Made by a program: the position numbers and the translations under genes. From Neurospora tetraspora (taxonomy: Eukaryota; Ascomycota; Sordariomycetes; Sordariales; Sordariaceae): a stretch of 64,000 nt of DNA. This document shows positions 1 to 10,349 of this stretch, piece after piece. The notes beneath the pieces are model-generated. The model had not been told where the DNA came from and ran no database searches. It saw only the letters and a program-made list of their open reading frames with translations. How positions within the stretch are numbered: position 1 is the first letter of the stretch; each line of letters starts with the position of its first letter. The stretch is from the NCBI RefSeq assembly GCF_033439725.1, contig NW_026944385.1:1240001-1304000 (forward strand), read 5' to 3'.

Positions 1-2600
1 TTTACTACGTTAAATAATTACTATTATATATTTATCCACTAATAAATTAGGATTCTTTAAGAGATTTATTTAGATAATTTAATCGTAAAGATTTCCGATT
101 GTCCAAAAATTAAGTAGGACAGCGGCAAGTTTATATTAGAAAAATAGTTGTAACGCCGCTTAAAGAAAAGTTTGTAGATCGGTAATTATAATATTTATTT
201 AGTTAAAATATTTAAAAATAGTGAGGTTATAAATTATTAACATTATTTCTTTTATAATAAAAAATATATTTTATTCGTTATTACCTCTATTGCTAAATAC
301 TTTCGTCGCGTTTATAAATTTAAGGAATTGGAGGAGACTACCGTCAAATTGCCCGCGAAACGATTTAAATTAGTAACCGACTTCCTCTATTAATAAATTA
401 CCCTTATTATAAAACTAATCGACGAGACCTTCCGCGAACTATTAATAGAAATAATCGTCTTTACGTCAATCCCTCTTAAATTTATTAAAAACCTTACATT
501 TTATTCGTTAATATAATTAAGAAATTATAATATAATTAAGAAATTACTATTAAAATCGTTTTATATATTAGACAACTAAATAAGGAATAAATATTAAATT
601 TATTTTAGTTTTTTTAAAAGAGAGATTGGCTTTATTATATTTTTAGAAATACTTCTCTTTCGATTTCTAAATTTCGCCCAATAGTTTCCCTATGTTTTCG
701 ATTTTTATTTATTACGTTAATTATTAATATATCTTTAGAAATACCCTTTTTAACCTTTTTAAAGTTTATAGTAGTTATAGTAGCGAAAACTTCGTTATTT
801 CGATTCTCAAAATCTTTAAAACCTTCAAAATCCTAATTAATTAGATCTGTTACTTCTAATATAATAATATCGATTCTAATAATCGTTATATTTATTACGT
901 TATTAAGGGTTTTTTCCCCGCCTTTACCGCTAAAGACATTGAATTCGGAGTATTTTATTATTACCTTTATTATTTCGATTATGTTTTGAACCTCGGTATT
1001 AAAGCTATTATACGAAACGGGGTTATTCGAATCCCCAATATTACTAATCTATTTACCCGCTTATTCCTACTTAATAAGGATATTTCCCTCCGGGAATAGC
1101 ATAAACAGGGGCCAGTTAGAAGGTTTTATAACGTTATTCAATTTATTCATCGAAATCTTCAAAGGCGCGCAAAAGTTTTAAAAATTATATAGTTCGGTTA
1201 TAGCAATACCCTAAATTACAACGTTAATTTTCTAATCGGTAAAAATATAAAATAAAATAATATTTTACCGGCTATTACTATTATTTTTAATAATGCGATT
1301 CGCTAGAATGTAAATTATTAAATAATCTATTACGCTTAGAACTTTCGAAAATTTATCCATTATTATATTACTAAGATTGTAAATTATATTAACATTTCTA
1401 AATAGATCCCTAAAGACGATTACTTTAGTAATAATAATTAAGTAGTCCTCGCCGTTATTATAGAGGTAATAAAACCGTTTAAAAACCTTATTAAAAAATA
1501 TAAAATGAAAAGTCCCTTCTTTTATACAGTTATCCCCAATCTTTATTACTTAATTAAAGAATTTAAAACCAAATACATTTGATATAAGGGTAATATTACC
1601 TTCGAATTATTTAAAAGTTCAAATATTCTAAATTCAAATATTATTATAATTAGCCCTTAATTATATAATAGACCTACGTATACCCGCGCCTCCTAATTCG
1701 CCTCTTTCTAATTCGCCTCTTTCCTTTAAGCCGCCTCCTTTTAAGCCGCTTCTTTATTTTAAGAATAGTCTAGCGATACTCCCTCCGTTAATTATATTAA
1801 CGATATAATTAACGAGGGTATCGAGGCCGTTGGTTTAATACTAGATAGAGTTGTTACAAAGTTCGAAAAATATTATAATTTAATATAAGATTACCTCGCG
1901 TACTAAATAATGTATAGCTTTTACCCTAATTACTACGGTAGATAAATTTAATATAAATTTATTAAATACGATTTTAATAATATTATTAGCGACTTCTAAA
2001 TTATTTCCGAAGAAATTTATATTAACTGTACTATCCTTAAACTATTAATTAATATTAGTAATTAGTAAACGAGGAGGGCTAAGGAGGATTGGTTCGTAAA
2101 CTCTAATTTTTATAATACCCTCCCCTTACAATCAAAGAAGGAGACTGAATTAGAACGTTATTTCAACGACGATATTTACGCTATTAATGACGTTTTAAGG
2201 TAATAAAAGGCCAACGAATCTATATACCCGCGCTTTATACGTATAGTATTTAACTTTTATGCTATCCCCTTTATAGTAAATAATTGTAAACGCTCGTTCA
2301 ACGGCGCTATATTGATTATTAATAGTTAGAAGAACCGTCTTTATATTAAAACTATTAACGTTATTAAAAGTTTGAAGTATTGGGCGGATATAGAATTGGG
2401 TTATAATAAGGATAAGGAGTAGGGTTTTGTAATTGTTTAGAGGAAGGGATTTATAATTATAGAGAGGTTTAGTAAAGTCGAAGGGGATTTAGGAAGGTAG
2501 AAATCGAAAGAATCCGAATACTTTTGGCTTAGAAACGTAATATTTGAGTTTAATTTACCCAACTAACTTAATTCAATTCAATTCAATTTAATTCGATATT
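1..2600. repeat. RIP-mutated A+T-rich tract, left edge of window
   Basis: Almost every reading frame is closed and the composition is dominated by TA, AT and AA steps, with few CA/TG steps, as expected after repeat-induced point mutation of duplicated DNA. The only coding signal I can read is the hAT transposase relic described separately. The first 600 bases show nothing I can identify. Composition changes abruptly between about 2600 and 2690, where ordinary intergenic sequence begins. Such tracts are usually methylated heterochromatin in Neurospora; that is inferred from the pattern, not visible directly. Confidence 0.85.
600..2430 (+). pseudogene. RIP-destroyed hAT-family transposase relic
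   Basis: Two stretches of the plus strand still translate as a hAT transposase when TAG/TAA are read as former CAG/CAA. Bases 1289-1571 match the middle of the family, including segments reading VVLAVIIEVIKPFKNL and FFYTVIPNLYYLIKEF. Bases about 2258-2405 match the C-terminal hAT dimerisation domain: AIPFIVNNCKRSFNGA, then KNRLYIKTINVIKSLKYWAD, with one TAG between them. The upstream segment ERYFNDD (about 2150-2175) fits the usual position ahead of this domain. The start is not definable and the limits are approximate. No intact terminal inverted repeats or 8-bp target duplication were found. The copy is dead. Confidence 0.75.
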
Positions 2601-2660
2601 TTGAATTGACCTACTTAATTAACTCGAACCCTCGAGTTGAGTTGAGTTGAGTTGATTCAA
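2570..2660. repeat. Inverted pentanucleotide repeat at the RIP boundary
   Basis: The right arm (2632-2660) is a clean run of GAGTT units. The left arm (2570-2596) is the inverted counterpart, but reads AATTC where the complement of the right arm reads AACTC, so it is the same repeat with C-to-T changes. About 35 bases separate the arms. The arm facing the A+T-rich tract is mutated and the arm facing the genes is not, which places the RIP edge between them. Confidence 0.6.
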
Positions 2661-3188
2661 ACGCTGTTATAATTATCTCTTCTATCATATTTCGAGAGTC
2701 CACTCTCTCACCATCATACGCACGTTGTCGCTAATGAGAACTTGAGACAGGTTTCCACGGATAAGATTTATGAGAGGTGAATGACGCGTCTTGTCAGATT
2801 GCATATATCTTCGTGACCATTCGATATGATCCTTCCATCAGACAAAAGACGTCGAACAAAAATTTCATCCCCTCATCCTATTATTTATTCCTGGTATCTC
2901 GTGAAAGCCATGCTGGGTATCGCAACTCCCCTTCTTTAACAAAAGAAATTTCCTCGAGCCCAAGTCCCTTTCCTCACTCCAACCATAGCCGCATGGCTGC
3001 TCGACACCACAACCGTCCTTTCCCTCCCCTCTCCTCCGCTCCCTCCTCGCCTCCCCGCCTCCCCCCTCCGCTACCTGCCGGCCTACTGCCTCGACGGGCC
3101 CCTCTAGTTCGGGCCCTCGGGTGAAGGAGCTCGCGAACGGGCTCTGGCGCCCTCTGTGGCGGATGATGTGGCTATCATCAGGCTTGGG
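2661..3188. other. Intergenic, no gene seen
   Basis: Normal-composition spacer between the RIP tract and the first gene, pyrimidine-rich around 2990-3090. An open frame from 2777 to 3124 is low-complexity and has no family resemblance, so I do not call it. Confidence 0.5.
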
Positions 3189-3713
3189 TCAGCTTCCACT
3201 CAGCAACAACATACGATGACAACAAGGTGAAGACTCACAGCCGTTGGTCACATCTTGCAAGGGCCTGTTGTTCACTTGGCCCAGGGGCAGTGGCTGGCTG
3301 TTCGCCGCCACTGTCGCCAACGTCTCCAACCTCGCCGCAGAAGTGGCGGGGCGGCCGTGGCTGTGGGTGCGGCTGTAGCCGCTGGTGGTGCCGTTGGTGG
3401 TGCCGTTGGGGGTGTTGGCGGTGGTGTTGGCGGTGGCGGCGTGGGTGGTGGTGGTGATGGGATTGGTGGTTTGCGGGCTGCTGCCACCCACAGTAACAAC
3501 GCCAAACGAGACAGGGCGCGAGCCAGGCAAGGACTGCCAGTTGGACTGCCACTGAAGTGGCAGCGTCCCTGGCACGTTACCGGGGACGTTGCCCCAGAGG
3601 CCGAACTCACCAAAGCCTGCTCGCAGCAGCATGAGAGCCTCCACGGCCTCCTGCTCTCTGAGCCTGCGGCGCTGTTGCGCGGCTTCGTAGAGCCTTTTGT
3701 GAGGGCAAGGCAT
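3189..3713 (-). CDS. Small basic hypothetical protein, 174 aa
   Basis: I do not recognise the product. The open frame extends upstream to 3917, but I start at the ATG at 3713 because its context (ACCAAGATGCC) is an excellent fungal start site and the sequence 5' of it is a CA/CT-rich leader typical of Neurospora transcripts. The N-terminus carries a charged helix (RLYEAAQQRRRLREQEAVEA, residues about 7-26). The middle is Thr/Asn/Pro-rich (many ACC/AAC repeats, TANTTANTPNGTTNGTT-like). The C-terminus has a few Cys and no targeting signal I can name. Opposite-strand frames over the same region come from the GGT/GTG repeat and begin with non-ATG codons. No intron was recognised. It may be a real lineage-specific gene or a chance frame. 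Confidence 0.5.
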   Translation of the reverse strand: MPCPHKRLYEAAQQRRRLREQEAVEALMLLRAGFGEFGLWGNVPGNVPGTLPLQWQSNWQSLPGSRPVSFGVVTVGGSSPQTTNPITTTTHAATANTTANTPNGTTNGTTSGYSRTHSHGRPATSAARLETLATVAANSQPLPLGQVNNRPLQDVTNGCESSPCCHRMLLLSGS

Positions 3714-4858
3714 CTTGGTTGGTTGGTGATGGTGGTGGTTGTGGTTGTGTTGTTGATGAGTAAGTTTGGAGGGGTGAGTTTGAGGTTGGGTTTTTGTGAA
3801 ATTGTTGTGTGTTGTGTGCGAGCTGGGCGGTCTGAGATTCTTCTGCCTGGGGCAAGTGAGAATCAGACGAGAAAGGGCAGGAAGGAGCAGGCAGACAGGA
3901 CGATGTCGTCTTAGCACGCACGGGTCAAGTTCATCTGAAGACTTGAGAGGGCTATTACCTAGTTACTGCCTCCCGCTCCTTCCTCGGATGACGTTTAAAC
4001 GGACAGAGCCGAAATACTTTGTGGGTGGCCCTGCCCGTAGTAATCTGGAATTCGTAACACTCTTCCTCCGCTCCTTCCTCATACAGCACTCGCCAATACC
4101 CTGCCTGAACGGCTGGAGAAAGAATCACCAAGTGTCCAGTGCGTTGATTATCACGTGTAGCTGGTACACATGCAGGTGTAGTGGAAGAAGGAAAGTGCAC
4201 AGGTCTCAAGTGTGAAGAGTGGGTCTTATATAAAACTGCAAGCACGAGGCGAAGGATAGAGAAGGATGGAAATGAATTAAGGAGATTAATATCAGGAAGG
4301 GGAGGTCGTTTGAGAGCTACTGACGCGAACACTTAGTAGTTACAGGCAGTGGCAAACATGGAGCAAGTTCGTTGTATGCTATGGTCAAATTGTCAATCCT
4401 CTTCAACGGCTGCCACCTCAGTCATTTTCCAAACTGGTTGTCTTCATTCTGACGAGATATCGTCATTTGTTCTGTCTTGCTGGACTCTTGACTCATTCGA
4501 GTTCGAAGACATTGCCCTATACATGCACCGCTATTGTCACCCATACAACATCACAAACGCCGTGAAGGTTGGAGTGATGGTTGTCTACCTCTACCCTCTT
4601 CTGTCAAGAGTCTTTCTACCTCTGCATCTATTATCTCTGAGCTCTCATTCGTTCCTCAGATCGTTTTCCTATCTCGCTTCGTTTTCCTATGACTAGAGGT
4701 AGGTCTACACACCCTTCACTTTGAAATTTAAGACAAAGAGCCCCTTCTAACGGAGTCATAACCCAGTGTCAACAAACGCTTTGCCGTAGCCAAATCAACC
4801 ACCTTTAGTAACTTGCGTTGTCGTCATCCTTCACCAATTCCGGTACATCATTGTGCTC
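3714..4858. other. Intergenic, nothing firmly supported
   Basis: Contains the probable 5' leader of the minus-strand gene ending at 3189 and the 3' flank of the coiled-coil gene. Open frames on both strands (for example 4349-4696 plus, 115 codons) have no recognisable domains, and I do not call them. Confidence 0.45.
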
Positions 4859-6298
4859 CTACTCTGACAGCCCTTCCTCGCCCATCTTCAACTTCTCAAC
4901 CGCCTCCTCCAACTCCTGAGCCTTCCTATCCACCTTCCCATTCAAGATATGAACCCTCTCGTCCAAACCCCGATTAAGTTCCAGATGACTCCTCTCCAGA
5001 TCCGTAATCCTGCCCATCATCTTCTGCCTGGCGAGCTCATTCTTCTGAACCGTGGATTCCAAGTTGAAGACATGCTCCCTCAATTTCTGCATCTCACTGC
5101 GCAGGCCGTCGTACTTCTCCAGATGATCACTCAACATCACCATGAACTTCTCCCGCTCCCTGTATCTCTCTATCGCAAGCTCCTGGTACACCCTAATCTT
5201 GTCCTTCTCCGAATTCTTAAACAGCAGGTACTTCTCCCACAGTTCAAGCGGCTCGGCGCGGGTTTCGGCCTGCGCGAGCTCCTTGTGGAAGCCGAAGCGC
5301 ATATGGCCGGGCATCTTTTGCCACGCAACCTTCCAATTTTTGTCTAGGTTCATGAGAGCTTTCTGGATGCGCTCTCGCCGGGCAACAGTGGCGGGCGAGA
5401 TCTGGACAGGGCCGTTGCCGCTGGGAGGAACACGGTGACCGGGCTCCGAAGAGTGACCCTGGAACTGATCTGGCGGGCCACGGGGGCTCATGCTGGACCC
5501 GACGGTGGCAGCCCTCTTGTCTCGAACGGCAGGGTTGCCGTTGTTGTTGCCATGATTGTGGCTGGGGCTGTGGCATTGCAGCTGCGCAAGACTTTGGCTT
5601 CGGTTGTGCGGGCTGGCCTTCCGCTTCTTCGATGGGGACTCTGTCGGTCCGAGACTATTCTGCTTGTGGCCGAGTTTGAGAGGGGTGTTGGAACGGGAAC
5701 CGGAGCTGGAGCCAACAGCATTTGCAGGGCCTGCTGTGGGAGCTGGCTTGTTTGAGACCGAGGGGCTGGGCATGAAAACTTCCAGAGGCAGGCTGTTGTT
5801 TTGACCTGGAAAGTTTTCCAGGATAGGACCGATGGGAGGATTCAAGCTGTACCTCTGTTCATGCGGATATCGAGGCCCACCAACGGGACAAGCGAGTCGC
5901 TGCGCAAGGAGGAGCATGTTTGCCTGTCCCTCTGGGCCGGCGTCTGATCCGTCATCCTTCGGCGCTCTAAGCCTAGGGTCAATGGCACTCTCGGGGATGC
6001 CGAGATTCATGGCTGGCACGTTGTTGTTGTGTGCTGTATCCAGCAGGGGAAACTGAAGCTGCGCGAGTTGGTCCTGGTCCACGATGAGGTTGGAGAACGG
6101 GTTCTGATCTTGGACTTGAGGGCCGGCTTGGCCAGGTGTATCGTTCATGTTGAGCATGTCCATGTCGAAACCCTTTCCGTTACATCTGGTCAGCTACTCT
6201 CCCTCCGGCGCCTGAAAGCAGAAGTCAACACGTACCTGCTCACTGTTGCTGAGATGGTCGTTCATGTTCGCAACAGCGTGATCTTGATTTTGTGCCAT
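4859..6298 (-). CDS. Nuclear-type coiled-coil protein, two exons, about 458 aa
   Basis: Model: complement(join(4859..6172, 6236..6298)). The 63-bp intron has donor GTACGT, branch GCTGAC and acceptor AAAG, and keeps frame so that exon 1 (MAQNQDHAV...) joins exon 2 (GFDMDMLNMND...). The N-terminal half is disordered, rich in Pro, Asn, Gln and Ser, with a monopartite nuclear localisation-like signal PSKKRKASP. The C-terminal third contains a conserved-looking block (RRERIQKALMNLDKNWKVAW ... LWEKYLLFKNSEKDKIRVYQ) followed by a long heptad-like coiled coil to the end (SDHLEKYDGLRSEMQKLREH ... EELEEAVEKLKMG). I do not recognise a named family; the architecture suggests a self-associating nuclear factor. 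The same frame is open upstream of 6298 except for one TAG at 6392-6394, beyond which a plausible ATG lies at 6439 (see findings). Acceptor AAAG is weaker than usual. Confidence 0.75.
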
Positions 6299-6439
6299 GC
6301 AATAGGCCTCGTAGTCAAACAATTCGTTCAGCTCTTCACCTTCAATGCGTGCATCGTTCGGCTCGCCTGGCTGGGGCTGGTAGACAGCCTGCTAAGCCGC
6401 GAGTCCCTCAGGGCCTTGCTGGCTATCCTGGTCTCCCAT

Positions 6440-7915
6440 ACTGTCTTCGTTGAACTGGACAAGAAAACGGGGGTTGAGTGTGTTCTGGGAGTGCTCTGGA
6501 TGTGCTTTGAGTGTCGTATATAAGGCAGTCGCTGGTCTAGTTTGCTGATTCTGGTGCTTCTGGGATGCTTTTCGCAGGAAAGAAAGAGATGTCGCGCAAA
6601 TTCGTCAAAGTTCGAGCTTGAACTTGAAGTGAATGTAGAAGTTTGTGTGCAGACTTGAATTGTTGAGAAAGAAATGTGGGACATTACATGTGAATGGTTG
6701 CCGTGGATACTTCCACAACAAGGCCAGACAGCGCACAATAGAAACAGCTCCTGAGTGATAGATGTGGAGTCAAGATGTCGAGGCGGCCAGCTGGGTCTAA
6801 GTTCTTCACTGCTGGATTTTCGAAGCATCCAGAAGAGATTTTTCGACAACATGGGACGGAAGTTCAATGTACTTTGTACCGTCTTTACCTGGTTCAGGGC
6901 ATCAGCGGAAGGGCGAAATATGGAAATCACTCTGACTATCAAGGACTTCCATGATGTGTTCCAACAGTCACTCTCATTCTCAACGTCGTCGGTCGTCATG
7001 TTGAAGTGAACAGAGTGAACGATGGAAAAGAAGCACGACGTTGTGGTGATGAATTTCCTGCATTGGCTAGGAAATTAAGTGCTTCCGGATCGTTACGTTC
7101 TACGCCTTCCAGAGGTTTAAACTCTCTAGAGGTACCCGCCCGATCCATCTTTCCGGTAGCTGTATCGAACGTCAGCAGATAACCGAACAACATGCCGGAG
7201 TTGCGAGTCCAGGGCTAATCGAGATCTGTCAACCCCACAATATTGCGTCTTGCAGACCAAGGAGGGAAGGCAGTCGCCGTACCAGACTTTCAGGTCGGTG
7301 CAGGTTTTGGTAAAGTTGGAATATCTCTCTCCTTCAGGCGGAAAGGCGGGCGCGTAGAGGTTCCCAGTGAGTCTGGACTGTGAGTAACATTGTTAAATAG
7401 CCCCTGTTGATAGTCGGTAAAGAGTAAAGCGATCACTTACATGGAGGTTACAAGGCAATTCTGGTGGCAGGGACATTAGGGGTAAATAAAGTACCTAGAT
7501 GTGAGATGATGAAGCAAGGAGGCCAAGTCAGAGTCCTATGAATGAAACAAGTGAAGACAGTCATTGCTATGCATTATTTACTATGTCCCCTACAAAGTGG
7601 GCGGAAAGAGGATATGGGCTCATATTATTGATACAGCACGAAGAGCAAACGATCAATCTTGAATTACCGCATCTTTGTTCCTCCAAAGGAGACAGAATGA
7701 TATAGACAACACCTGGCAGGTAAAGAAACTGAAGAAAGAATTGGTGCGAAGATGAATCTTATTCACTAGCAGGCAAGGTCGAACAGCCAGGTCCAGAGAG
7801 TAAATAAAAAAGGATGAAGCAAAGTTGAACTGTAAAAAAAAGAATGAAATGTCTCGTGGTTGAGAATAGAACTTCTGAACTCCAGAAAAGAGTCGAAAAA
7901 AAAGATGTTTTGAGA
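6440..7915. other. Intergenic, promoter side of the coiled-coil gene
   Basis: About 1.5 kb with no supported gene. The minus-strand open frame 6328-6999 overlaps exon 1 in another frame and has no family resemblance. Frames at 6996-7193 and 7653-7961 are short, and the latter runs into the tRNA gene. Confidence 0.45.
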
Positions 7916-8007
7916 CTCGGATACCGGGAGTCGAACCCGGGGCTGTTGAGAGAGCAGTCACTCCTAAGAAGTGAGAGTCAACGATGTTACCGCTACACCA
8001 TACCCGA
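7916..8007 (-). tRNA. tRNA-Glu (anticodon CTC) with 21-nt intron
   Basis: Read on the minus strand this folds as a complete tRNA. The acceptor stem is TCGGGTA pairing with TATCCGA, with a following G as discriminator. The D arm is GTGT/ACAT and the anticodon stem is GTTGA/TCAAC. The anticodon loop begins CTCTCA, which puts CTC at 34-36 and specifies glutamate. The T arm is CCGGG-TTCGACT-CCCGG. The anticodon loop is split after position 37 by an intron of 21 nt (CTTCTTAGG...TGCTCT), the canonical site for nuclear tRNA introns. The B box GGTTCGACTCC is intact. Length is 92 nt including intron and 71 without. Confidence 0.92.
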
Positions 8008-8635
8008 TTGAACTGATATGGTCCGATTTGTTGAAAGCGGGTCAGCAGCGTATCCTTATTATCTCGAGGGAGCCGTCACTACCATCGGTCCCTGTTTCCA
8101 ATTCGAGCCGCAAGACACGGAGATGCGGGTTCAGCAATCATTCTTATAACTGTTGCATCTGTCATTTGGACCCATACAGCTGAGAAATGCAGCCACTAGA
8201 CTTGTCTAATGTATCGATCATGTGCAGTTGCTGGACGCAAGCATAAGACAGCTTAGAGACGAAACTTACCAATACGTACGGTGTATTTTACGTTGCGTAC
8301 CTAGAGGTATTTCTGTAACGCATAGGAGTCCAGATGTTTTCCCCATGATCTCCATGTCCCCCACATGCCGAGCACGTACCGCTGCCAGAAACGCTTCCTG
8401 ACCACGTTTTCCATGATTTTCCGTCTATCATCGGCCGGGTCAACGTTGGAAGACAGCTCCGGAGCAATTGCTCCTTGTCATGGCCCTGCGTTCCCATGGT
8501 TTTCTCACAGAAGCAGCCGCAAGTGCAAGTGAAGTGATGCAAATGTACCTTTATTGATTGGGGTTGCCAGGGCTTGGGAAGGCCGTTTTGGGAAATACTG
8601 CTTGCGAAGCGAGAGATTCTATTCCATAGAGGGAA
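8008..8635. other. Intergenic, no gene seen
   Basis: Spacer between the tRNA-Glu 5' flank and the inverted-repeat element. The open frame 8288-8719 (minus) crosses the element boundary and looks incidental. Confidence 0.45.
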
Positions 8636-8991
8636 CCCCGGGTCTGAGAACAGGGTCAAAACAGGGTCTATAAAGGATGTTTTGGCAAAAAAATCTTTTT
8701 CATTTTGGAACGGTTGCACCAGTTTTTAATTGGTAAACACTATATTTGGTGACTAATAGATATTTATAACCGATAGTGCGAAAGCCCCTTTTTCGATTAT
8801 TGTTTTAATAGTCTTATTAGTCTCGGTCAGACTTTTAGTTCCGGTTAAACTTTTGGTCCCGGTTAGACTTTTTCTAAGAAGAGAATAATATTGTCTTTTC
8901 TTCTCCGTTGGAGGGAAAACAGTAGCGTTTTAGGGAAAACGGCAACCTTAAGAGGAAGCGGCAACTACTAGGCAACTATCGGGGGAAAAAT

Positions 8992-9022
8992 GAACTATTG
9001 TATTAATAATACAATAGTTCAT
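8992..9022. repeat. Perfect palindrome inside the TIR element
   Basis: TGAACTATTGTATT and its exact inverse complement are separated by three bases (AAT), giving a 14-bp stem hairpin near the left third of the element. It may be a relic of internal deletion or a structural feature; function unknown. Confidence 0.7.
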
Positions 9023-9184
9023 CTTTTCTTTGGAATTCATTTCTTTAGTAGTGCATCTTCTCGATAATACTTTTAATAATGCATTTCAATAATGCTTTTG
9101 ATGAAATATCTTTTTAGTAATACTCTTAGTGATGTATCTTCTTAGTGATGCTTTTTTCTACTTAGTAGTTTTTTTTTCAAATGT

Positions 9185-9248
9185 TATAGTAGGGAATCGA
9201 ACGGGAGCCTTACGGAACTAAGTGCTTATATTACTAACTACGCTATCC
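9185..9248 (-). pseudogene. Degenerate tRNA-like / pol III promoter-like segment
   Basis: On the minus strand the segment begins GGATAGCGTAGTTAG, resembling a pol III A box (TAGCGTAGTTAG). It ends with GTTCGATTCCC, a good B box, at the spacing expected of a tRNA. A weak anticodon hairpin CTTA/TAAG lies between. The T stem does not pair and the acceptor stem is not closed, so it cannot be a functional tRNA. It could be a tRNA pseudogene or the head of a tRNA-derived SINE carried by the TIR element. Confidence 0.4.
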
Positions 9249-9691
9249 ATTATATATGCGCGAAGGTATTGGAAATAAATGTTGATATAATTAAAAGAAA
9301 GCGCGGAGGTTGGTTGAGGAAAGAGAAGAGTATTGAAATTTCGGTTATTTAAAGTTATTGACGATAATAATTTCTCGGGAAAAGGATATTAGAGTAAAAA
9401 TTTTTTTTAATAAAAATAAAGTATCTTCCTAAAAAAAAAAGAATAGTTAAGCAAAAATTTTTTAACCAAGCCTATCATTCTTTTTAATACCGTACGGATT
9501 TTCGGAGTCAAAGCTCTTTTATACCTAAAAGAGAGTGTTGTCTAACAACATGCATTTGCAAGGAACAGGATTTATAAGTCTTTTAGAATTTCGCAAAAAA
9601 AGGGTGGTACGACCCTGTTTGAACCTTGTTTGAGCCATTTCTGACTGTTGGCTCAAAAGCGCCTGTTTTGACCCTGTTCTCAGACCCGGGG

Positions 9692-10349
9692 GACGCTGTA
9701 ATGAAAGACGTCATCTACCTATTTTACCTACTCCATACATGCAACTCCTTTGTAAATGGCCGCCTTGGCCGCTAACAAAACGCCCTAGCAACCAGTCGCT
9801 CAGGGGCTGTTCCCCCTAAAAGTGGAACTGAAACTAGGCCAAACATTGACAGAAACAGCAACACCACGATCCAACTTTCCGAAACTCGCAAGCACAACCC
9901 AACATCGTTCCTCGATGTACCTTGCTCGCCGTCCAATTCGGCCAATCGGATCTCTCTCGTTCTGTTGTTACCTTAGTCATGAATGGTAACTTCACGAGTC
10001 CCCCACAGGTGCAACTCTCCCTCGAGGAGTCGAGTCCTTCGAGTCTGGAGGCTCTCTGATCATCTGATGTCCAGAGACATGGCGACCATGGCAATGATCA
10101 GCACTACAAAAGACCTCCAGCATGAGAGACGCGGCACTGCTAACACTGGACCAGTAGTAGCAACAGCACCAAGCCCAACACTCACGTCAAGATGCGAAGA
10201 CCGCAGGTGTGCAGACGAGCTCGTGGCTGGCTGGCCGCTGGTATAAATACCTAAGCTCCTGTCAGTTGCTTCTTGAGTGACAAGCTGATACCCGAGAATC
10301 TTGGTTCTCACCTTCTCTCCTCTCACCTTTCTATCCATCATCGCCCACC
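9692..10349. other. Catalase upstream region
   Basis: Carries the catalase promoter. The open frames at 9834-10476 (minus) and 9983-10246 (plus) have no resemblance to known proteins and overlap the promoter and coding start, so they are not called. Confidence 0.5.
10242..10249 (+). promoter_or_regulatory. TATA box of the catalase gene
   Basis: TATAAATA lies about 100 bases before the catalase ATG, in the position expected for a strongly transcribed, regulated fungal gene. A CT-rich leader (CTTCTCTCCTCTCACC) follows. Confidence 0.6.

Larger units (their letters stand above)
8636..9691. mobile_element. 1,056-bp non-autonomous element with perfect 30-bp TIRs
   Basis: Bases 8636-8665 and 9662-9691 are exact inverted copies (outer bases CCCCGGGTCTGAGAACAGGG on the plus strand at the left end). 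Inside both ends the motif GACCCTGTT or its complement is repeated (8651-8674, 9608-9617, 9665-9678), which looks like subterminal repeats for transposase binding. The interior is A+T-rich, encodes no protein, and holds a perfect 31-bp palindrome around 8992-9022 and a tRNA-like segment (9185-9248). The ends are not RIP-mutated although the interior may be partly so. No convincing target duplication flanks it, so the superfamily is undecided; it behaves like a MITE or internally deleted DNA transposon. Confidence 0.75.

Noticed and set aside
3227-3914. Overlapping plus-strand frames opposite the small basic protein gene
   Set aside because: They come from the GGT/GTG-rich complement of the Thr/Asn repeat, the longest begins with TTG, and they have no domains.
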